Positions 10,455 through 21,299 of a stretch of 64,000 bases of DNA are shown here, in pieces. The translations under genes were made by a program, and so were the position numbers. Origin of the DNA: Piezodorus guildinii (Eukaryota; Arthropoda; Insecta; Hemiptera; Pentatomidae). The first letter of the stretch is position 1; every line of letters begins with the position of its first letter. The stretch lies in assembly GCA_023052935.1 (NCBI GenBank), contig CM041293.1, positions 177,683,600 to 177,747,599 of the forward strand, given 5' to 3'. The notes under the pieces are model-generated. The model searched no databases. It saw only the letters and a list, made by a program, of their open reading frames with translations, and was not told where the DNA came from.

Positions 10455-10870
10455 TCCAAGGAATGAGTTTGTTATTTAAACTCATTATTAATGAGATATC
10501 CCAAGAGAAAAAGATCGTATGAAGAAAATTTGGCGCCCAAACAGGTCTAAACTCAAAGATATCAATCTGTCAGAAAGCTCCAAGCAAATTTCTGGATATG
10601 TTAGCTATGGCTCCATTTTGTTAAAAGCACATTCTAATGTAGTCCATTTTAACTCAATTGGCATTTAGGAAAAGTATACTCTGTGTGGTGACCCTGAGTA
10701 GAGAGGGTCCTGGGGATCACTCAGCTTCTATAAAGTGGGTACCCAAAATTTGGTTGAAAAGCCAGGCAGCTGACATGATCTTCTTGTATGGCCACTGTCC
10801 TAATGTTAGCATGAACCTCATATGTACTTAACCCAAAACCCTTCATGGACTGTAGAGGCACAGGATATCT
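10455..10870 (+). mobile_element. Second chimeric PBS-leader/SINE1 repeat
   Basis: Matches 4975-5450 along its whole length: the inverted repeat near 10462-10485, ATGAGATATCCCAAGAGAAA, TGGCGCCCAAACAGG at 10531-10545, then a headless SINE1 body (TATAAAGTGGGTACCC, AACCCAAAACCC, GTAGAGGCACAGG). It has no T-run tail here. Confidence 0.6.
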
Positions 10871-11107
10871 TATACAAAAATTACTTATCAGCTGATTTGG
10901 TAATTAAAAAAAAGAAAATGTTTAAACAAATCTGTAAATGATGGTTTCAGAATTATTTTCATGGAATGTTTTGCAATTACAACAGACTCTTGATAATCCC
11001 ACATTTTCTACAATTTTGTTTCCATAATAAAAATATAATGGTAAAATACACTTAAATTATTAAAAATACTTAAATATTAAGCAATATCAAACCAAACTGT
11101 AACACTG

Positions 11108-12000
11108 TTTTTACTTTCACTTACCTATATATGAAATATATAGTAAGGGAAAGTATTGCGATCGTGAAAATTTTTAAATTCCAGTTTTCAACAGAAATAC
11201 ACGTTTTAGAGTCCTCTGAGTCCAAATAACCAAGCCCCGGAAAAAAGGTCTGTGTGTTGTAACTCCAGCGCGTAAACTAAAAGTCCTATGAAACTGAAAT
11301 TTCTTATTTAAGGCAATTATACACCCAAGATGTTACATCAACGTTTTCTTCAAAATCGAGTAACCAGAAGAGCCACTTTATACCATACATTTTGAATCTT
11401 TTTACGATTTTCTCAAAAACGGCTCTAATGATTTTGATTAAAATCACTATATGGATGTAAAATTTAATGGGCTTTAATATAATGTAGGTTCTGATTGATA
11501 TAGCCTGATAGGGCATGAATGCCGATATTTTAAATTTGTTCCAAACTACCTTTAATTTTGTTGATTAAAAAAAAAAAAAATATTCATCTTGTTACCATTG
11601 ATAAAAACATAAATAAGTTGAACGAATTCGATATCCAACTAAAGGAGAAAACTGAAAAAATATTTTTTTAATGCAATTTTTTGATTTTGAACATAAGAAG
11701 AGTAACATACATATATAATATACTGTCGGAAAGCTAAAGATTTTATAAAAATTATTATCTAATACTCAAGCTTGTAAAATTTAATAAAGAGTGATGAAAA
11801 GCTGATAAAAGTAACTGATTATTTTAGATAATAATATGATTGATTTTTTAAATAAAACACATGTTTCTTTAGAAATTCAATTTAATTAATTCTTTAATAG
11901 TTTTACTTATTTTTACCTCTAACTGTTTTTGAAAATTCTGTAATCGGTATTAAAAACGTAGGTAAATAAAAGTCGTGTGTTGCCCGCACCAGATTTTTTA
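11108..12000 (-). mobile_element. Helentron-like copy 3, near full length
   Basis: About 890 bp on the minus strand. The 5' end reads ATCTGGTGCGGGCAACACAC and the subterminal block ACTTTtATTTACC follows (11970-12000). The 3' end at 11108-11155 is a hairpin whose arms are CTTTCCCTTACTATATAT and its near-complement ending GGTAAGTGAAAGTAAAAA. The minus-strand frame at 11304-11516 lies inside the element in conserved repeat sequence and has no protein similarity I recognise. The diagnostic internal blocks are the same as in 51026-51936. Confidence 0.75.
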
Positions 12001-12380
12001 TTAATATAAAACATAATGATATAATTTATATAACTCTGATTTTTTCACAAATTCTAAGAAAATAATTCTTTTTACAATTAACTATCATTCTACTCAAACT
12101 GATTAATGGCTTATTCTTTATTAAAGTATACAGCATAAATTTTCTTTAAACCTTAAGTGCTTTCATTGTTCAAGTAAAATGAGAATAATTAAATTTCATT
12201 TAAAAGTAAACACTCAATGGACTCAACTCATTTTATTATTTGTATAATACAATTTTTAAAATAGAACTAATCTTCTTCATTAACTTTGAATGACACCGTT
12301 GTCTCATAGGAGAATACATCACGTGGTCAAGGTCCTGTCGTGTCCACAGAAAAAAATAATACAATTTAGAATCCACTCAT

Positions 12381-12580
12381 AGCCCTTCAGGTTTGCTGGA
12401 GGGTGTGACGTATGTTCGAATGCCCTACTCACATATTTTAGTTCATAACAATGGGAGGATTGCGTTAAGACTGATTTCGGGGGCTTGGGCTTGAACGGTG
12501 ATCATTGGACGAGTCTGTGTGTGCTGTATTTGGTGGTATCCGCATCGAACCTTCGGGTTCGGGAGGCCTGATACTATTAT
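12381..12580 (+). mobile_element. SINE-like insertion with 14-bp target duplication
   Basis: Exactly 200 bp is bracketed by the direct repeat TAGAATCCACTCAT (12367-12380 and 12581-12594). A B-box-like GTTCGAATGCCC lies at 12415-12426 and the right end is the short ACTATTAT. It sits inside or at the edge of the LINE remnant that follows. No second copy is seen in the window, so family assignment is open. Confidence 0.65.
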
Positions 12581-12594
12581 TAGAATCCACTCAT

Positions 12595-13376
12595 CACTTG
12601 TCTAACCGTTTACCTTAACACAGTATCCTTACCATGTCTACCAAATAATTGTAAATCCAACTTTACACTTTAGTTGCACGATTTGCTATTATAAAATAAA
12701 TCTTGTATTATTGGTCCGTCGTAAACTTATAACATCCTGCCCTACAGTATTATTTAATAATACTCCGGTTGAACAGATCCGCTATCTAGAGCTCTTGCTT
12801 GACAAACGTCAAACATGGAATCCACACACAATACTTAAATGACAAGAAACTACTCGCCACTTTTGGTTACTGCAACAGTTAGTAGACAGACCTTAAACAT
12901 CCTCTTAACTAACAAAAGGCTCATCGACATGACTATCATATGGCCTATCTGGACTTACGGAGTTGAGCCTCTTAGCTGTTCTGAACCATAAAATTTATCT
13001 CATATCCAATCCATACAATCCAAAATCCTTTGTAAAATCCTCAATGCTCTCATTACTTTCTCACAAATAAACTTATCCATAAAGACCTTAATGTTCTATG
13101 TGTTGCTGAACCAGGTATCTCTCCTTCCATGAAAAACTCCATTCCCACTCATACCCACCAGTTCCTATCCTTGCTTCCTCTTCCATTCCTGACAATCCTC
13201 CGAGGCGTCTGAAAAGAAGATGCCCTCTAGACCCTCTGGTTTAGATAACCAACTGGAGTGCTGCTAATGGGCAGTTTCTCTACATATTTTTGTCATGTAT
13301 TTTATCTTAAAGTTTATTTACTTGATGTATTATCCAATACAGTTGTAAATTCCAATAAATAATAATAACAAAAAAA
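12595..13376 (+). pseudogene. Jockey-like LINE, 3' end of reverse transcriptase ORF
   Basis: Decayed C-terminal part of a non-LTR retrotransposon polymerase. Recognisable pieces, with frame changes between them, are YLELLLDKRQTWNPHT, MTIIWPIWTYGVE and PPRRLKR followed by a Trp/Asp-Leu end; this order (thumb region, then RRxWxxDL end) is typical of Jockey-clade ORF2 ends. An AATAAATAATAATAAC tail ends it near 13376. The related fragment at 60040-60545 has the same motifs on the other strand. Confidence 0.65.
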
Positions 13377-14422
13377 TACATTTCCGGGAGTCTGCTGTAA
13401 CGCAAAATAAATTTTTAAAAACTAATAATCACAAAATATATTGTATTTTTGTCTTTAGTGAACTGCTTAGAGCAGTTTGTTGTGAATGTGATATAGTTAC
13501 ATTTTTTCTTTTCTATTTTTTTTTTAAATATCCTTTTTTTTACAATTCATTTTTTATTACTTTTAATTCCCTAAAAACATTTCTGATTTGGACTGACATT
13601 TGCATAATGCTGACTTATCGCACTTTTCTGAAAAATGCTATATTTTATATAATTATATAAAAGTTTGGTAGCCTTTGATGACATTACATTGATGATAACA
13701 GAATGTTCTTGTTTTTTTTTTTCAATTTATTTTTAATTCTTATTTATTTATATTAAAAGAAAAAAAATACACATGGCTGCTTTATAAATTATAATTTCTA
13801 TGCTTTTGTGCTTTGGATGGTATTCATTTCTCAGGGAATCTTCCGGTACAACTTGGTTATATAGAAGGCTGAGCGAGTCCTCAATGAAGGTAGGAGGACA
13901 GTATTCCTCTCCAGCCGAGGTCCAACCTAAAATATTGAGGTTAGTTTCCAATTCCCTAACATGTACACAAACCTCACTGCTCCCTAGATTTAATAATAAT
14001 AATAAATACTAAAATAAAGCAATTATGTTTTTTATAAGATATGTTTGATAAAATATAATTTAAAAAAAAAAAAAAAAAAAAAACATTGGAAGATTGATAG
14101 GAGCATTTATATGCAAGAGAGGGAGAGAATTGATGCTTGTTCATCAGTTACATGTTAACTTAATTTTAGGATTTGAAATTGAATTATTTATCCCTAAGAA
14201 AGATTATTTGAGTTGAGAGTTATAGTAGAATATTGTGGACATTAAAATTGAAATGTAAAGCAGTGTTGAAAAAAAAAAAAAGCAACTGTAAGATATGTGC
14301 AGAAGTTCATTCTATGTCTGCAACACATTGTGTTTTGATCATGCTTGTAGTATCAATGGTTGGTGGATTGCTTTATCTTACCTGTTGATCCACAGTTTTA
14401 GGTCTGTAAACCAGATTATGTA
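13377..14422. other. AT-rich intron sequence with (AAT)n-tailed fragment
   Basis: At 13830-14012 a GC-richer stretch ends in TTTAATAATAATAATAAAT, like the 3' end of a retroposon. Both strands are open there, but neither frame shows a recognised domain. A-runs follow at 14060-14083 and 14269-14281. Nothing else is recognised. Confidence 0.4.
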
Positions 14423-15342
14423 TTGGGTTATTTCACATGAAATGACCGTTTTTATAGTTTCTGAAATAAATAAAGGATTTTGCAGATCTCTGTTGTTTTC
14501 TTCCAAATGTTTACATATTAAAAGTAAACAGTTACTAATCCTCTACCTTTGTATTATAAACATTAGCTTCCCAATTACCCACTTTTTAGATTACCTCCAA
14601 ATATGAACATGGAAACACGCGATTTTCGAGTAATATTTTTGTACGAATTTAAACTCAGCCATTCAGCAGCTGAGGTCGCTAGAAATATTTGCACGGCGTT
14701 TGGGAAAGGGAGTGTTAATGAATGGACCATTCGCCCTTGGTTTGCTAAGTTTTCCGCTGGAGATACCGACTTGCAAAACTTGCCCCGAGGAAGACCTCCG
14801 TCCGTAATAGACAACGATGTCCTTAAACAGACAGTAGAAGGAAACCCCTACCAAGCAGTTAAAGGACTCTCAGCACAACTAAATGCAAGTGCATCTACCG
14901 TTTCCAGACATTTAAAGTGTATCGGGAAAGTAAAAAAGCTCGATACATGGGTACCTCATGATCTCGCTGAGCGGCAGCAAGACCCCATGTTTCAAAACAT
15001 GCTGTGCAAAAATTTAAAGAACTGGGCTACAAAGTTCTTCCTCACCCCCCATATTCTCCCGACTTGTCTCCAACAGATTACCACCTGTTCAGGAATTTAG
15101 ACAACTTCGTCAAAGGAAAACTTTTTGAAAATGATGATCAAGTGAAAAGTGCGTTTTCAGATTTTGTTTCACTTCAAAGCTCAGATTTTTTCAATTTTGG
15201 GATAAAAAAGTTGGTGACACGTTGGGAAAAATGTGTAGAAAAAGAAGGTAAATACTTCAAATAAAATTATGTTGTTTTTATATCGTATTTTTAATAAAAA
15301 TCCTTTACCTTGAAAACGGACATTTCATGTGACACAACCCAA
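14423..15342 (+). mobile_element. mariner M1 copy d, complete ends, deleted core
   Basis: 920 bp with both terminal repeats (TTGGGTTATTTCACATGAAA left, GTGACACAACCCAA right) and flanking TA (14421-14422, 15343-15344). The frame from ATG 14603 gives an intact N-terminal DNA-binding region (two helix-turn-helix blocks to STVSRHLKCIGK) and reaches WVPHDLAERQ. There a deletion joins it to the region after the second Asp in another frame. The C-terminus (15004-15264, SPDLSPTDYHLFRNLDNF) ends at a natural stop. The deletion joint matches copy a. Non-autonomous. Confidence 0.88.
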
Positions 15343-15344
15343 TA

Positions 15345-16934
15345 TAACATTTTTTGTATTGGTACTAGTAGGAATTTTAAATTAGCCATTATTTTTTTCT
15401 AAATGGTCATTTTGTGCTAATTTTCTCTTTTCATCTCTAAAAGAGATTAGAAAAAAAAGCCACTGATAGGATTTATTGCACCCTTAGTGTCAAATGCTGC
15501 ACATATCTTGATGTTCTGTCCGAGTCCAACCTTTCAAATCTATTCTAATCAGTTTTGAAGACATTTGGCTGTTAAAGTCTTTCATAATCTATCTGTTCAA
15601 AATGCTTCACTTGAGGACCATGATTTGATGTTTGTTTTACAATATTTGATGGTGTCTTTATCTGTAAAATTTTGACTGACTCAATTTTGTTGTTGGAATT
15701 TTCTTACAATTCCTACAAGAATTATTTATTTTATTTTATTCATTTTTTCTCTCATTTATTTAGTGACGTACAATGTTATCGAACAGGTTAATATATAATT
15801 TACTATTAATTTTGGAAGTGAAAAACAAAACATATTATTACTGAACTATCAACAACTTAATTATTACTGGTATTCCAAAATTGTTTGCATCTTTATGTTG
15901 TACAGCTTTTGATTTTCTACCTAATACTTTTCTAATATTTTCTTTGCAAGATACATTTTTATATGCATGCTTTTTTTATTAGCCGTTAAGTGTTTTTTAA
16001 TTTTTTTTTATACAAATATAGTTTTCTTATGTAATTCTTATGCATGACTAGTATTAATTGTAATGTATTATAATATTTTTATACTTACAAGTTATTATTT
16101 CTAAGTCGCTTGTGCATTCGATGTTGTTAATTTTTTAAACTGTTCACTTGGTTAATGTTTTATTACAATAATATATTAAAAGTAATATGGGAGTTATTAA
16201 TAATTTTACTGAAGAAAAGTATCATTGAAGAATTACTTTAAATATTATTAATATAACTGGATATAATATAAAACAATTTACTACAATATTGGTCTTTCTC
16301 TTGCTGTTATATCATATTTAAAGAAGAAGGTAAGATAAGAATTATTTACATGTAAAGAATTAAATGTAAAGAAAGTGATTTGAATGTTTCTAATTTAAAA
16401 AAATTAATTTTGTTGCATTTGTGATTATGAGGGCTACTATTAAGTCTTATTAAGCATGCTGAATTCAGGATTGCTAAATATGTGGTGCTAAATAGGTTGC
16501 TAAGTAGATATGGTGGAGCTGTTTGTGGTTAGAAGGAGTAACTTCATTTTCTAACCTTGTTTCTATGATAATTTCATTACAAAAATCACTTTTTCATGTC
16601 TTTAAAAAAAAAAAAAAATTGAAATTACAAAAGCAAATAAATGAATAATTGCTTGAAACTTTAAAGTTTTATACAAATATGTATGAATTGAAAAAAACAA
16701 AATGGTGGCCATTTAGTAATGAGACATTGTGTTTAACACTCGATCATCAGGTATATCAGATGTTAATTCACCATCTTATTTCACGTGTTAAATAGTAATG
16801 ATAATAAGTTGACAAATTCGAGAGGGACCCAACACAAGATCTAGCAACCCAGTGTTGCCAAATAGACTAATTGAAGCTACTTGTGTTTAAAATGGTATAA
16901 ACCTCACAACCTGTACCATTGTAATAACCTCATG
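15345..16934. other. AT-rich intron sequence, nothing recognised
   Basis: No coding or repeat structure recognised. It contains an A-run at 16603-16618. Confidence 0.5.
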
Positions 16935-16948
16935 TTTATTTATGCTAT

Positions 16949-17252
16949 GAGGGAGCGGCGTGGTCTAGTGGATAGAGCGCTAGTCTGCTGTGCTCCGGGT
17001 CCTAGGTTCGAATCCCGGCTGTGGCGGAATATTATTTATTCTGTTAATTCGGTCGGGGGGCGACCCTAGGGTATGGAGACCCTCCTGGGGCAGACCCAGC
17101 CTATATAAAGTGGGTACCCAAATTAATTGGGGAAAAACCTGGCGGCTGAGCGTGATCAAGGCCTAATCACCTCATTGCACTGCCGTTAGCCTAGAAACAG
17201 TACGAATCTCTATATGTACTGAGCCCAAGACCCTTCATGGGTTGTAGTGGTA

Positions 17253-17281
<29 letters not shown>
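16949..17281 (+). mobile_element. SINE1, full-length tRNA-headed SINE with T-run end
   Basis: Bracketed by a perfect 14-bp duplication TTTATTTATGCTAT (16935-16948 and 17282-17295). The head carries an A box (GTGGTCTAGTGGATAGAGC) and a B box (GGTTCGAATCC) at 16961-17016. The body includes the landmark blocks GGGGCAGACCCAGCC, TATAAAGTGGGTACCC, GCCTAATCACCTC and GAGCCCAAGACCC. The 3' end is a run of about 26 T rather than A. Copies or parts are at 5230-5445, 10680-10870 and 63040-63300. The duplication shows it is a complete insertion. Confidence 0.85.
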
Positions 17282-17285
<4 letters not shown>

Positions 17286-17403
17286 TTTATGCTATTAGTT
17301 GTCAATCGGTAGCTATTATATTTATGAATTGATATTATAGAATATAGTTATGTTTAAATACGGTTTGATTAAGATTAAGGTTTGTAAGACAACTGGTACC
17401 ACT

Positions 17404-17625
17404 CAATATGGTGGCCAATAACAAAATGATACTGTGTATAGCAAACAAACAATATGGCAGCCAATTACATAATGATACTGTGTATAGCAAACAATATGGT
17501 GGCTTATTACAAAATAGCACTGTGTATATCAAACAATGTGATGGCATATTGTTACAAAATAATACTGTGTATAGCAAACAATATGGTGGCCTATCACAAA
17601 ATAGCTCTGTGTTTAGCAAACAATC
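17404..17625. repeat. Minisatellite, about five units of 42-48 bp
   Basis: Units share CAATATGGTGGC, a TTACAAAATA-type spacer, and ACTGTGTATAGCAAA. Unit lengths vary and substitutions are common, so it is an imperfect array. Open frames on both strands arise from the repeat. Spacers are not unique and units are not separated by distinct sequence, so it is not a CRISPR array. Confidence 0.8.
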
Positions 17626-17856
17626 AGGTGTGTTATAGTGATCCTGTTGTTGTTATTGATGGCTGTTGTTTTAAATATTCGACAATAACACAATTTAACT
17701 AGAGTTATGATTAAATCTAAATCTAGGATTTTATATTTTATTTTTGGGCTTCAAAAATAGTAAAACAAATATTGCTAAATTTGGGATTTGGGGCACCTCT
17801 GTAGTTATATATTTTAATGTTATTTTGGGCAGAACAATTTCATATTTAATATCATT

Positions 17857-18003
17857 AGGGGTACTCACTACGTTTGCTATAGCATATTTTTTGTGCTATT
17901 TTGCTAAACCCGTCTAGTTTATACAGTTATTTCCTGTAGAAACTCTATGAGTTTAGCAAAATAGCACAAAAAATATGCTGTAGCAAACTTAGTGAGTACC
18001 CCT
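17857..18003. mobile_element. Small palindromic MITE, 147 bp
   Basis: Arms of about 53 bp begin AGGGGTACTCACTACGTTTG and end with the near-perfect complement AACTTAGTGAGTACCCCT; the inner parts (TTTTTTGTGCTATTTTGC) are also complementary. The unpaired centre is about 40 bp. The high match between arms suggests a young copy or strong sequence maintenance. No clear target duplication is visible (ATT on both sides at most). Confidence 0.75.
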
Positions 18004-18367
18004 ATTATTTATATAAATTCAATTTATGCTATACTCTCTTTTAGCCTTGGTCACAGTACTATCTTGTGTCTCTCAGACCAGAACGTTCCTCAGAATAACT
18101 CTCCTTTATTGAATAACAGGTTATTTGATTTTAAACCCTTCTGACCTTCATGGTGATGGTTATTGAAATCTACAATTTTACTCATTAGTTCCTTTTTCTT
18201 TTCTAAAATGTTTAGTAATATATTCTTAGTTATGTAAAGAACAAGTAAGAATAATAATAGTTTGTATATTATTGTCATTCTTTGTTAAAATTACCAGATC
18301 CAGATTTTTTTTAAATACTAATCTGTAAATAAATAAAGTATGATCACTAATCTTTGATATTCCTCAG

Positions 18368-18569
18368 GAGTAGCACATCTACAGCTGCTGCCGCCTTTGC
18401 TATTGCCACTTCAGCTTCTTCTAACCCTCGCGATAATGGAAGTGGCCCGTGTGCAGTCAGTCGAGAGAGTAGGCCAGGTTCCAGGCGAAGGAAGGAAAGT
18501 GTCATGTCGACGGCAGCTACCATGAGAGTTCTGAATGTTCTTCGTCATTGGGTTTCCAAGCATGCGCAG
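18368..18569 (+). CDS. RasGRF: RasGRF-like, exon B (linker and start of REM domain)
   Basis: The acceptor is CCTCAG at 18362-18367, the donor GTAATA at 18570. The first base completes an Arg codon with the previous exon; then the frame reads SSTSTAAAAFAIATSASS and ends MRVLNVLRHWVSKHAQ. The AFAIAT patch and the LNVLRHWVSKHxQDFE signature at the exon junction are characteristic of vertebrate RasGRF1/2, the latter opening the REM (RasGEF-N) domain that stabilises the catalytic module. The exon is GC-richer than its introns. Length 202 bp keeps the frame across both junctions. Confidence 0.93.
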
Positions 18570-18803
18570 GTAATATTCAATTATGTCTTTTATGGATTGA
18601 TATAATCAAGCTTGTGTACTAAACGGTATCATAGTATTATTGGTGTCGGAACAAACTCTAATTCTGACTAGATTATATTAGATGCTTACAAGAAGAGAAT
18701 CCTAAATGTGTCTCACCGATTTTTAAGTAACACTTGACATTAAGCCATTAGACACTACAAAATATTAAGGGCCAACGTTACCGAGGAGTCATAAAAAAAT
18801 TGG

Positions 18804-19693
18804 AAAGTTTGTGCACAAAAAAACACATTTTATTTAATATCTATAGTGCTTGTTGGGATGAGTGACGTTAAAACAAAATAAAAGAAAGATGGGCTAACAT
18901 AGACTTGATCCCGTTTCGAAAAGAGCTGGTCTTGAGTACTTAACATTAAAATAAAAAAATAAAAAATAGGTAATATTAAATAAAAAGATAAAATTGAAAG
19001 GAAACAAATTAAATAAAAGTTTAATAAAAAAATGAGGAAAATTTACAGTAAAATAAAAATCATTTGATTTATAACAAAATAAAAAAAATCTTCGATTAAC
19101 CAAACTCTAAAAAAAAAAAAGTTTAAAAATTAGATTAGTGTGTTAGTACTACTAATAATGAATAAAAAAAGAAATGAATTAAAAAAAAAATTAATAAATA
19201 TTACGATAAAAAAAATTATCAAGAGTAGTTAACTGTCCATAAATTCTTCAGTTCCGCATGACAGGTAGGCGACTCTGAAGGACGGTGATCTTCAAGAGGA
19301 CGAGACGAAGTCCTGATCAAAAAAATTGTTTGAAGGCGCCAATCGAGAAAAGCGTGCTCTCAGCTTACTAGTGCGATCGGTACTGGCTTGAGGGCAAGGG
19401 GGACACTCTTATCTGGCCCCTACACTATTGGATAGAAACACTAGACGTTAATAGAACACGTAAACTAACAAAAAATAAAACTATTCCTCATTCAAAAAAA
19501 AACTATTTTTAATTTAATTTATGTTTTTTAATTCCAAACAAAATATACAAGTAACAAAAAAAATATATATATAATTTTCAGGCTCGAACAGTGCTAGTGA
19601 AGTTAGAATAAATAATAAGTTTGGTGTCAAAATAACCCTATTTCATTAGAATCAGAGATATTAAATAAAATGTGTTTTTTGTGCACAAACTTT
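18804..19693. mobile_element. 890-bp element with 38-bp terminal inverted repeats
   Basis: The left end AAAGTTTGTGCACAAAAAAA and continuing to AATATCT (18804-18842) is matched by the reverse complement at 19656-19693 with only one A fewer. The interior has no transposase; it has a GC-richer patch at 19250-19430 and A-rich stretches. No unequivocal target duplication is visible. Probably a non-autonomous DNA transposon of unknown superfamily. The frame at 18894-19103 is A/T-rich and not gene-like. Confidence 0.65.
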
Positions 19694-19704
19694 TAAACTT
19701 TAAC

Positions 19705-20282
19705 TAAAAAAATATGTTTCCTCTTTTTCTCCTCTAGTCGGTTATAAAATTCATTCATCTTATATATTTAGCCGTTTTCTATCAATGCTTATAAAATGAT
19801 ATGGTTAATTTTTTGGAATCTACAAAATCAAAGGTACTTTAGAGGGAGAGAATAAAAAAATTCAGTATTTAAGCCCTGTCAGACTATTTAAATCAGAAAT
19901 AAACCTACATGGTATTAAAGTCCATTATATTTTACATTAGTTTAGCGAGTTTTACAAATTCTTTAGAGGCATTTTGAGAGAATCGTAAAAAGGTACAAAA
20001 TGTGACATAAAGTGGCTCTTTTGGGTGGTTGATTCTGATGAAAATTTTGCTGTAACATCTCAGGCTTCTAAAACATGAAATTTCAGTTTTATGCAACTTA
20101 TAGTTTTCGAGCTAGACTTACCACACACACACACACACACACACCTTTTAGCAAGACTTGGTCAATTATGCACAGATACCCCTAAAACGTGTATTTCTAG
20201 CTAAAACTCGAGTTTGAAAATGTTCACGATTGCAATACTTTCCCTTACTATATATTTCATATTTATGTTAATGAAAGTAAAA
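19705..20282 (+). mobile_element. Helentron-like copy 4, 5' truncated
   Basis: Begins in mid-element (TTTTTCTCCTCTAGTCGG block) next to the TIR element, and runs through the (CA)n microsatellite (20122-20143) to the terminal hairpin and GAAAGTAAAAAA end at 20282. The following bases are the 5' end of copy 5 without a spacer. Confidence 0.7.
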
Positions 20283-21008
20283 AATCAGGTGCGATCATCA
20301 CACAACTTTTGCTTACCTCCGTTATTAACATCAGTTGAGAATTATTAAATTAAAATATACTTGAATAAACGTTAAAGGATTAAATTGAATTTCGATGGAA
20401 ACATGTGTTTCTGATTAAAATATTATAACAATATTAATTATCTACAATAATTACTTAAGTTTATACTATTTTCGTCTTACTGAATTACATTTTAGTATAT
20501 AAGATATAATTTTTTCTAAAATCTTTAGCTTTTCAACAGTATATTACACATTATTAATATTATATACGGCATATTATATATTTTAATATTCTTGTGTTCA
20601 AAAACACAAATTATCTTTAAAAAAATATGTTAGCTCTTTTACATGTATATTAATATATTTAATGCCAGACTATTTCAATTAGAATGAAACCTACATGATT
20701 TTAAAGTTTGTTAAATTTTACATGCTTTAGTAAGTTTAAACAAAATAGTTTGAGCTGCAAAATGCATGGTATAAAGTGAAACTTCTGGTTAGCCGAGTTT
20801 GATAAAAACGTTTTTGTAACATCTCGGGCGTATAGTTGTCTTCTACCACACATTGACGCACACACAGACATTTTTGTGGGACTTGGTCATTTGGACTCAG
20901 GAGATCCTAAAACGTGTATTTCCGTTGAAAACTGGATTTAAAAATATTTAGTGATGGCAATACTTTCCCTTACTATATTTTTCATTTATAGGTAATTGAA
21001 AGTAAAAA
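20283..21008 (+). mobile_element. Helentron-like copy 5, head-to-tail with copy 4
   Basis: Starts ATCAGGTGCGATCATCACAC, a diverged form of the family 5' end, followed by the subterminal CTTACCTCCG block. It ends with CTTTCCCTTACTATATTTTT, the second hairpin arm and GAAAGTAAAAA at 21008. The internal part is shorter than in copy 8, and the CA tract is reduced to a few units. It lies about 70 bp before RasGRF exon C. Confidence 0.7.
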
Positions 21009-21081
21009 TGAAATATCAAATTTAATATTTCAGCTAATACTATATGTAACATTATGTAAAAGTGTCTTTTATATTTTCTAG

Positions 21082-21261
21082 GACTTTGAACAAGACTACA
21101 GATTGAAAAGCCTTACGATAGAATTTCTGGAAGATATAATTTGTAGCCCAAATCTGTTACCAGCTGAACATAAAGCAGCATCACAACTTCTAAGACTGAT
21201 CACAAAGGAAGAACCAGCTGGTAGTAGAGTTGATTTGGATCAGATGTTGGCAATACCTCCG
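21082..21261 (+). CDS. RasGRF: RasGRF-like, exon C (REM domain)
   Basis: The acceptor is TTTTCTAG at 21074-21081, the donor GTATAT at 21262. It encodes 60 residues in phase 0, starting DFEQDYRLKSLTIEFLEDII and continuing with the conserved helix ICSPNLLPAEHKAASQLLRL. This is the rest of the REM domain, which packs on the CDC25 domain and props its helical hairpin in Ras exchange factors. The junction with the previous exon gives SKHAQ/DFE, as in vertebrate RasGRF. Length (180 bp) keeps frame. The segment after RLITKEEPAG is linker and less conserved. Confidence 0.93.
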
Positions 21262-21299
21262 GTATATTGTATTATATTATTTATAATTCAACAATGACT

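Noticed and set aside
11304..11516. 70-codon minus-strand frame, similar to the one at 59051-59248
   Set aside because: The similarity is due to both lying in copies of the same non-coding Helentron-like repeat; other copies have stops there.
13835..13889. Possible RasGRF exon between exons A and B (TCTCAG acceptor, GTAGGA donor, ESSGTTWLYRRLSESSMK)
   Set aside because: 55 bp would shift the frame so that exon B is read into an immediate TAG. It lies within an (AAT)n-tailed retroposon-like stretch.
16955..17025. tRNA gene
   Set aside because: A and B boxes are present but the acceptor arms do not pair, and the whole unit is a SINE bounded by a 14-bp duplication.
17404..17625. Regularly spaced repeats resembling a CRISPR array
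   Set aside because: Units are contiguous and diverged without unique spacers, in a eukaryotic intron; it is a minisatellite.
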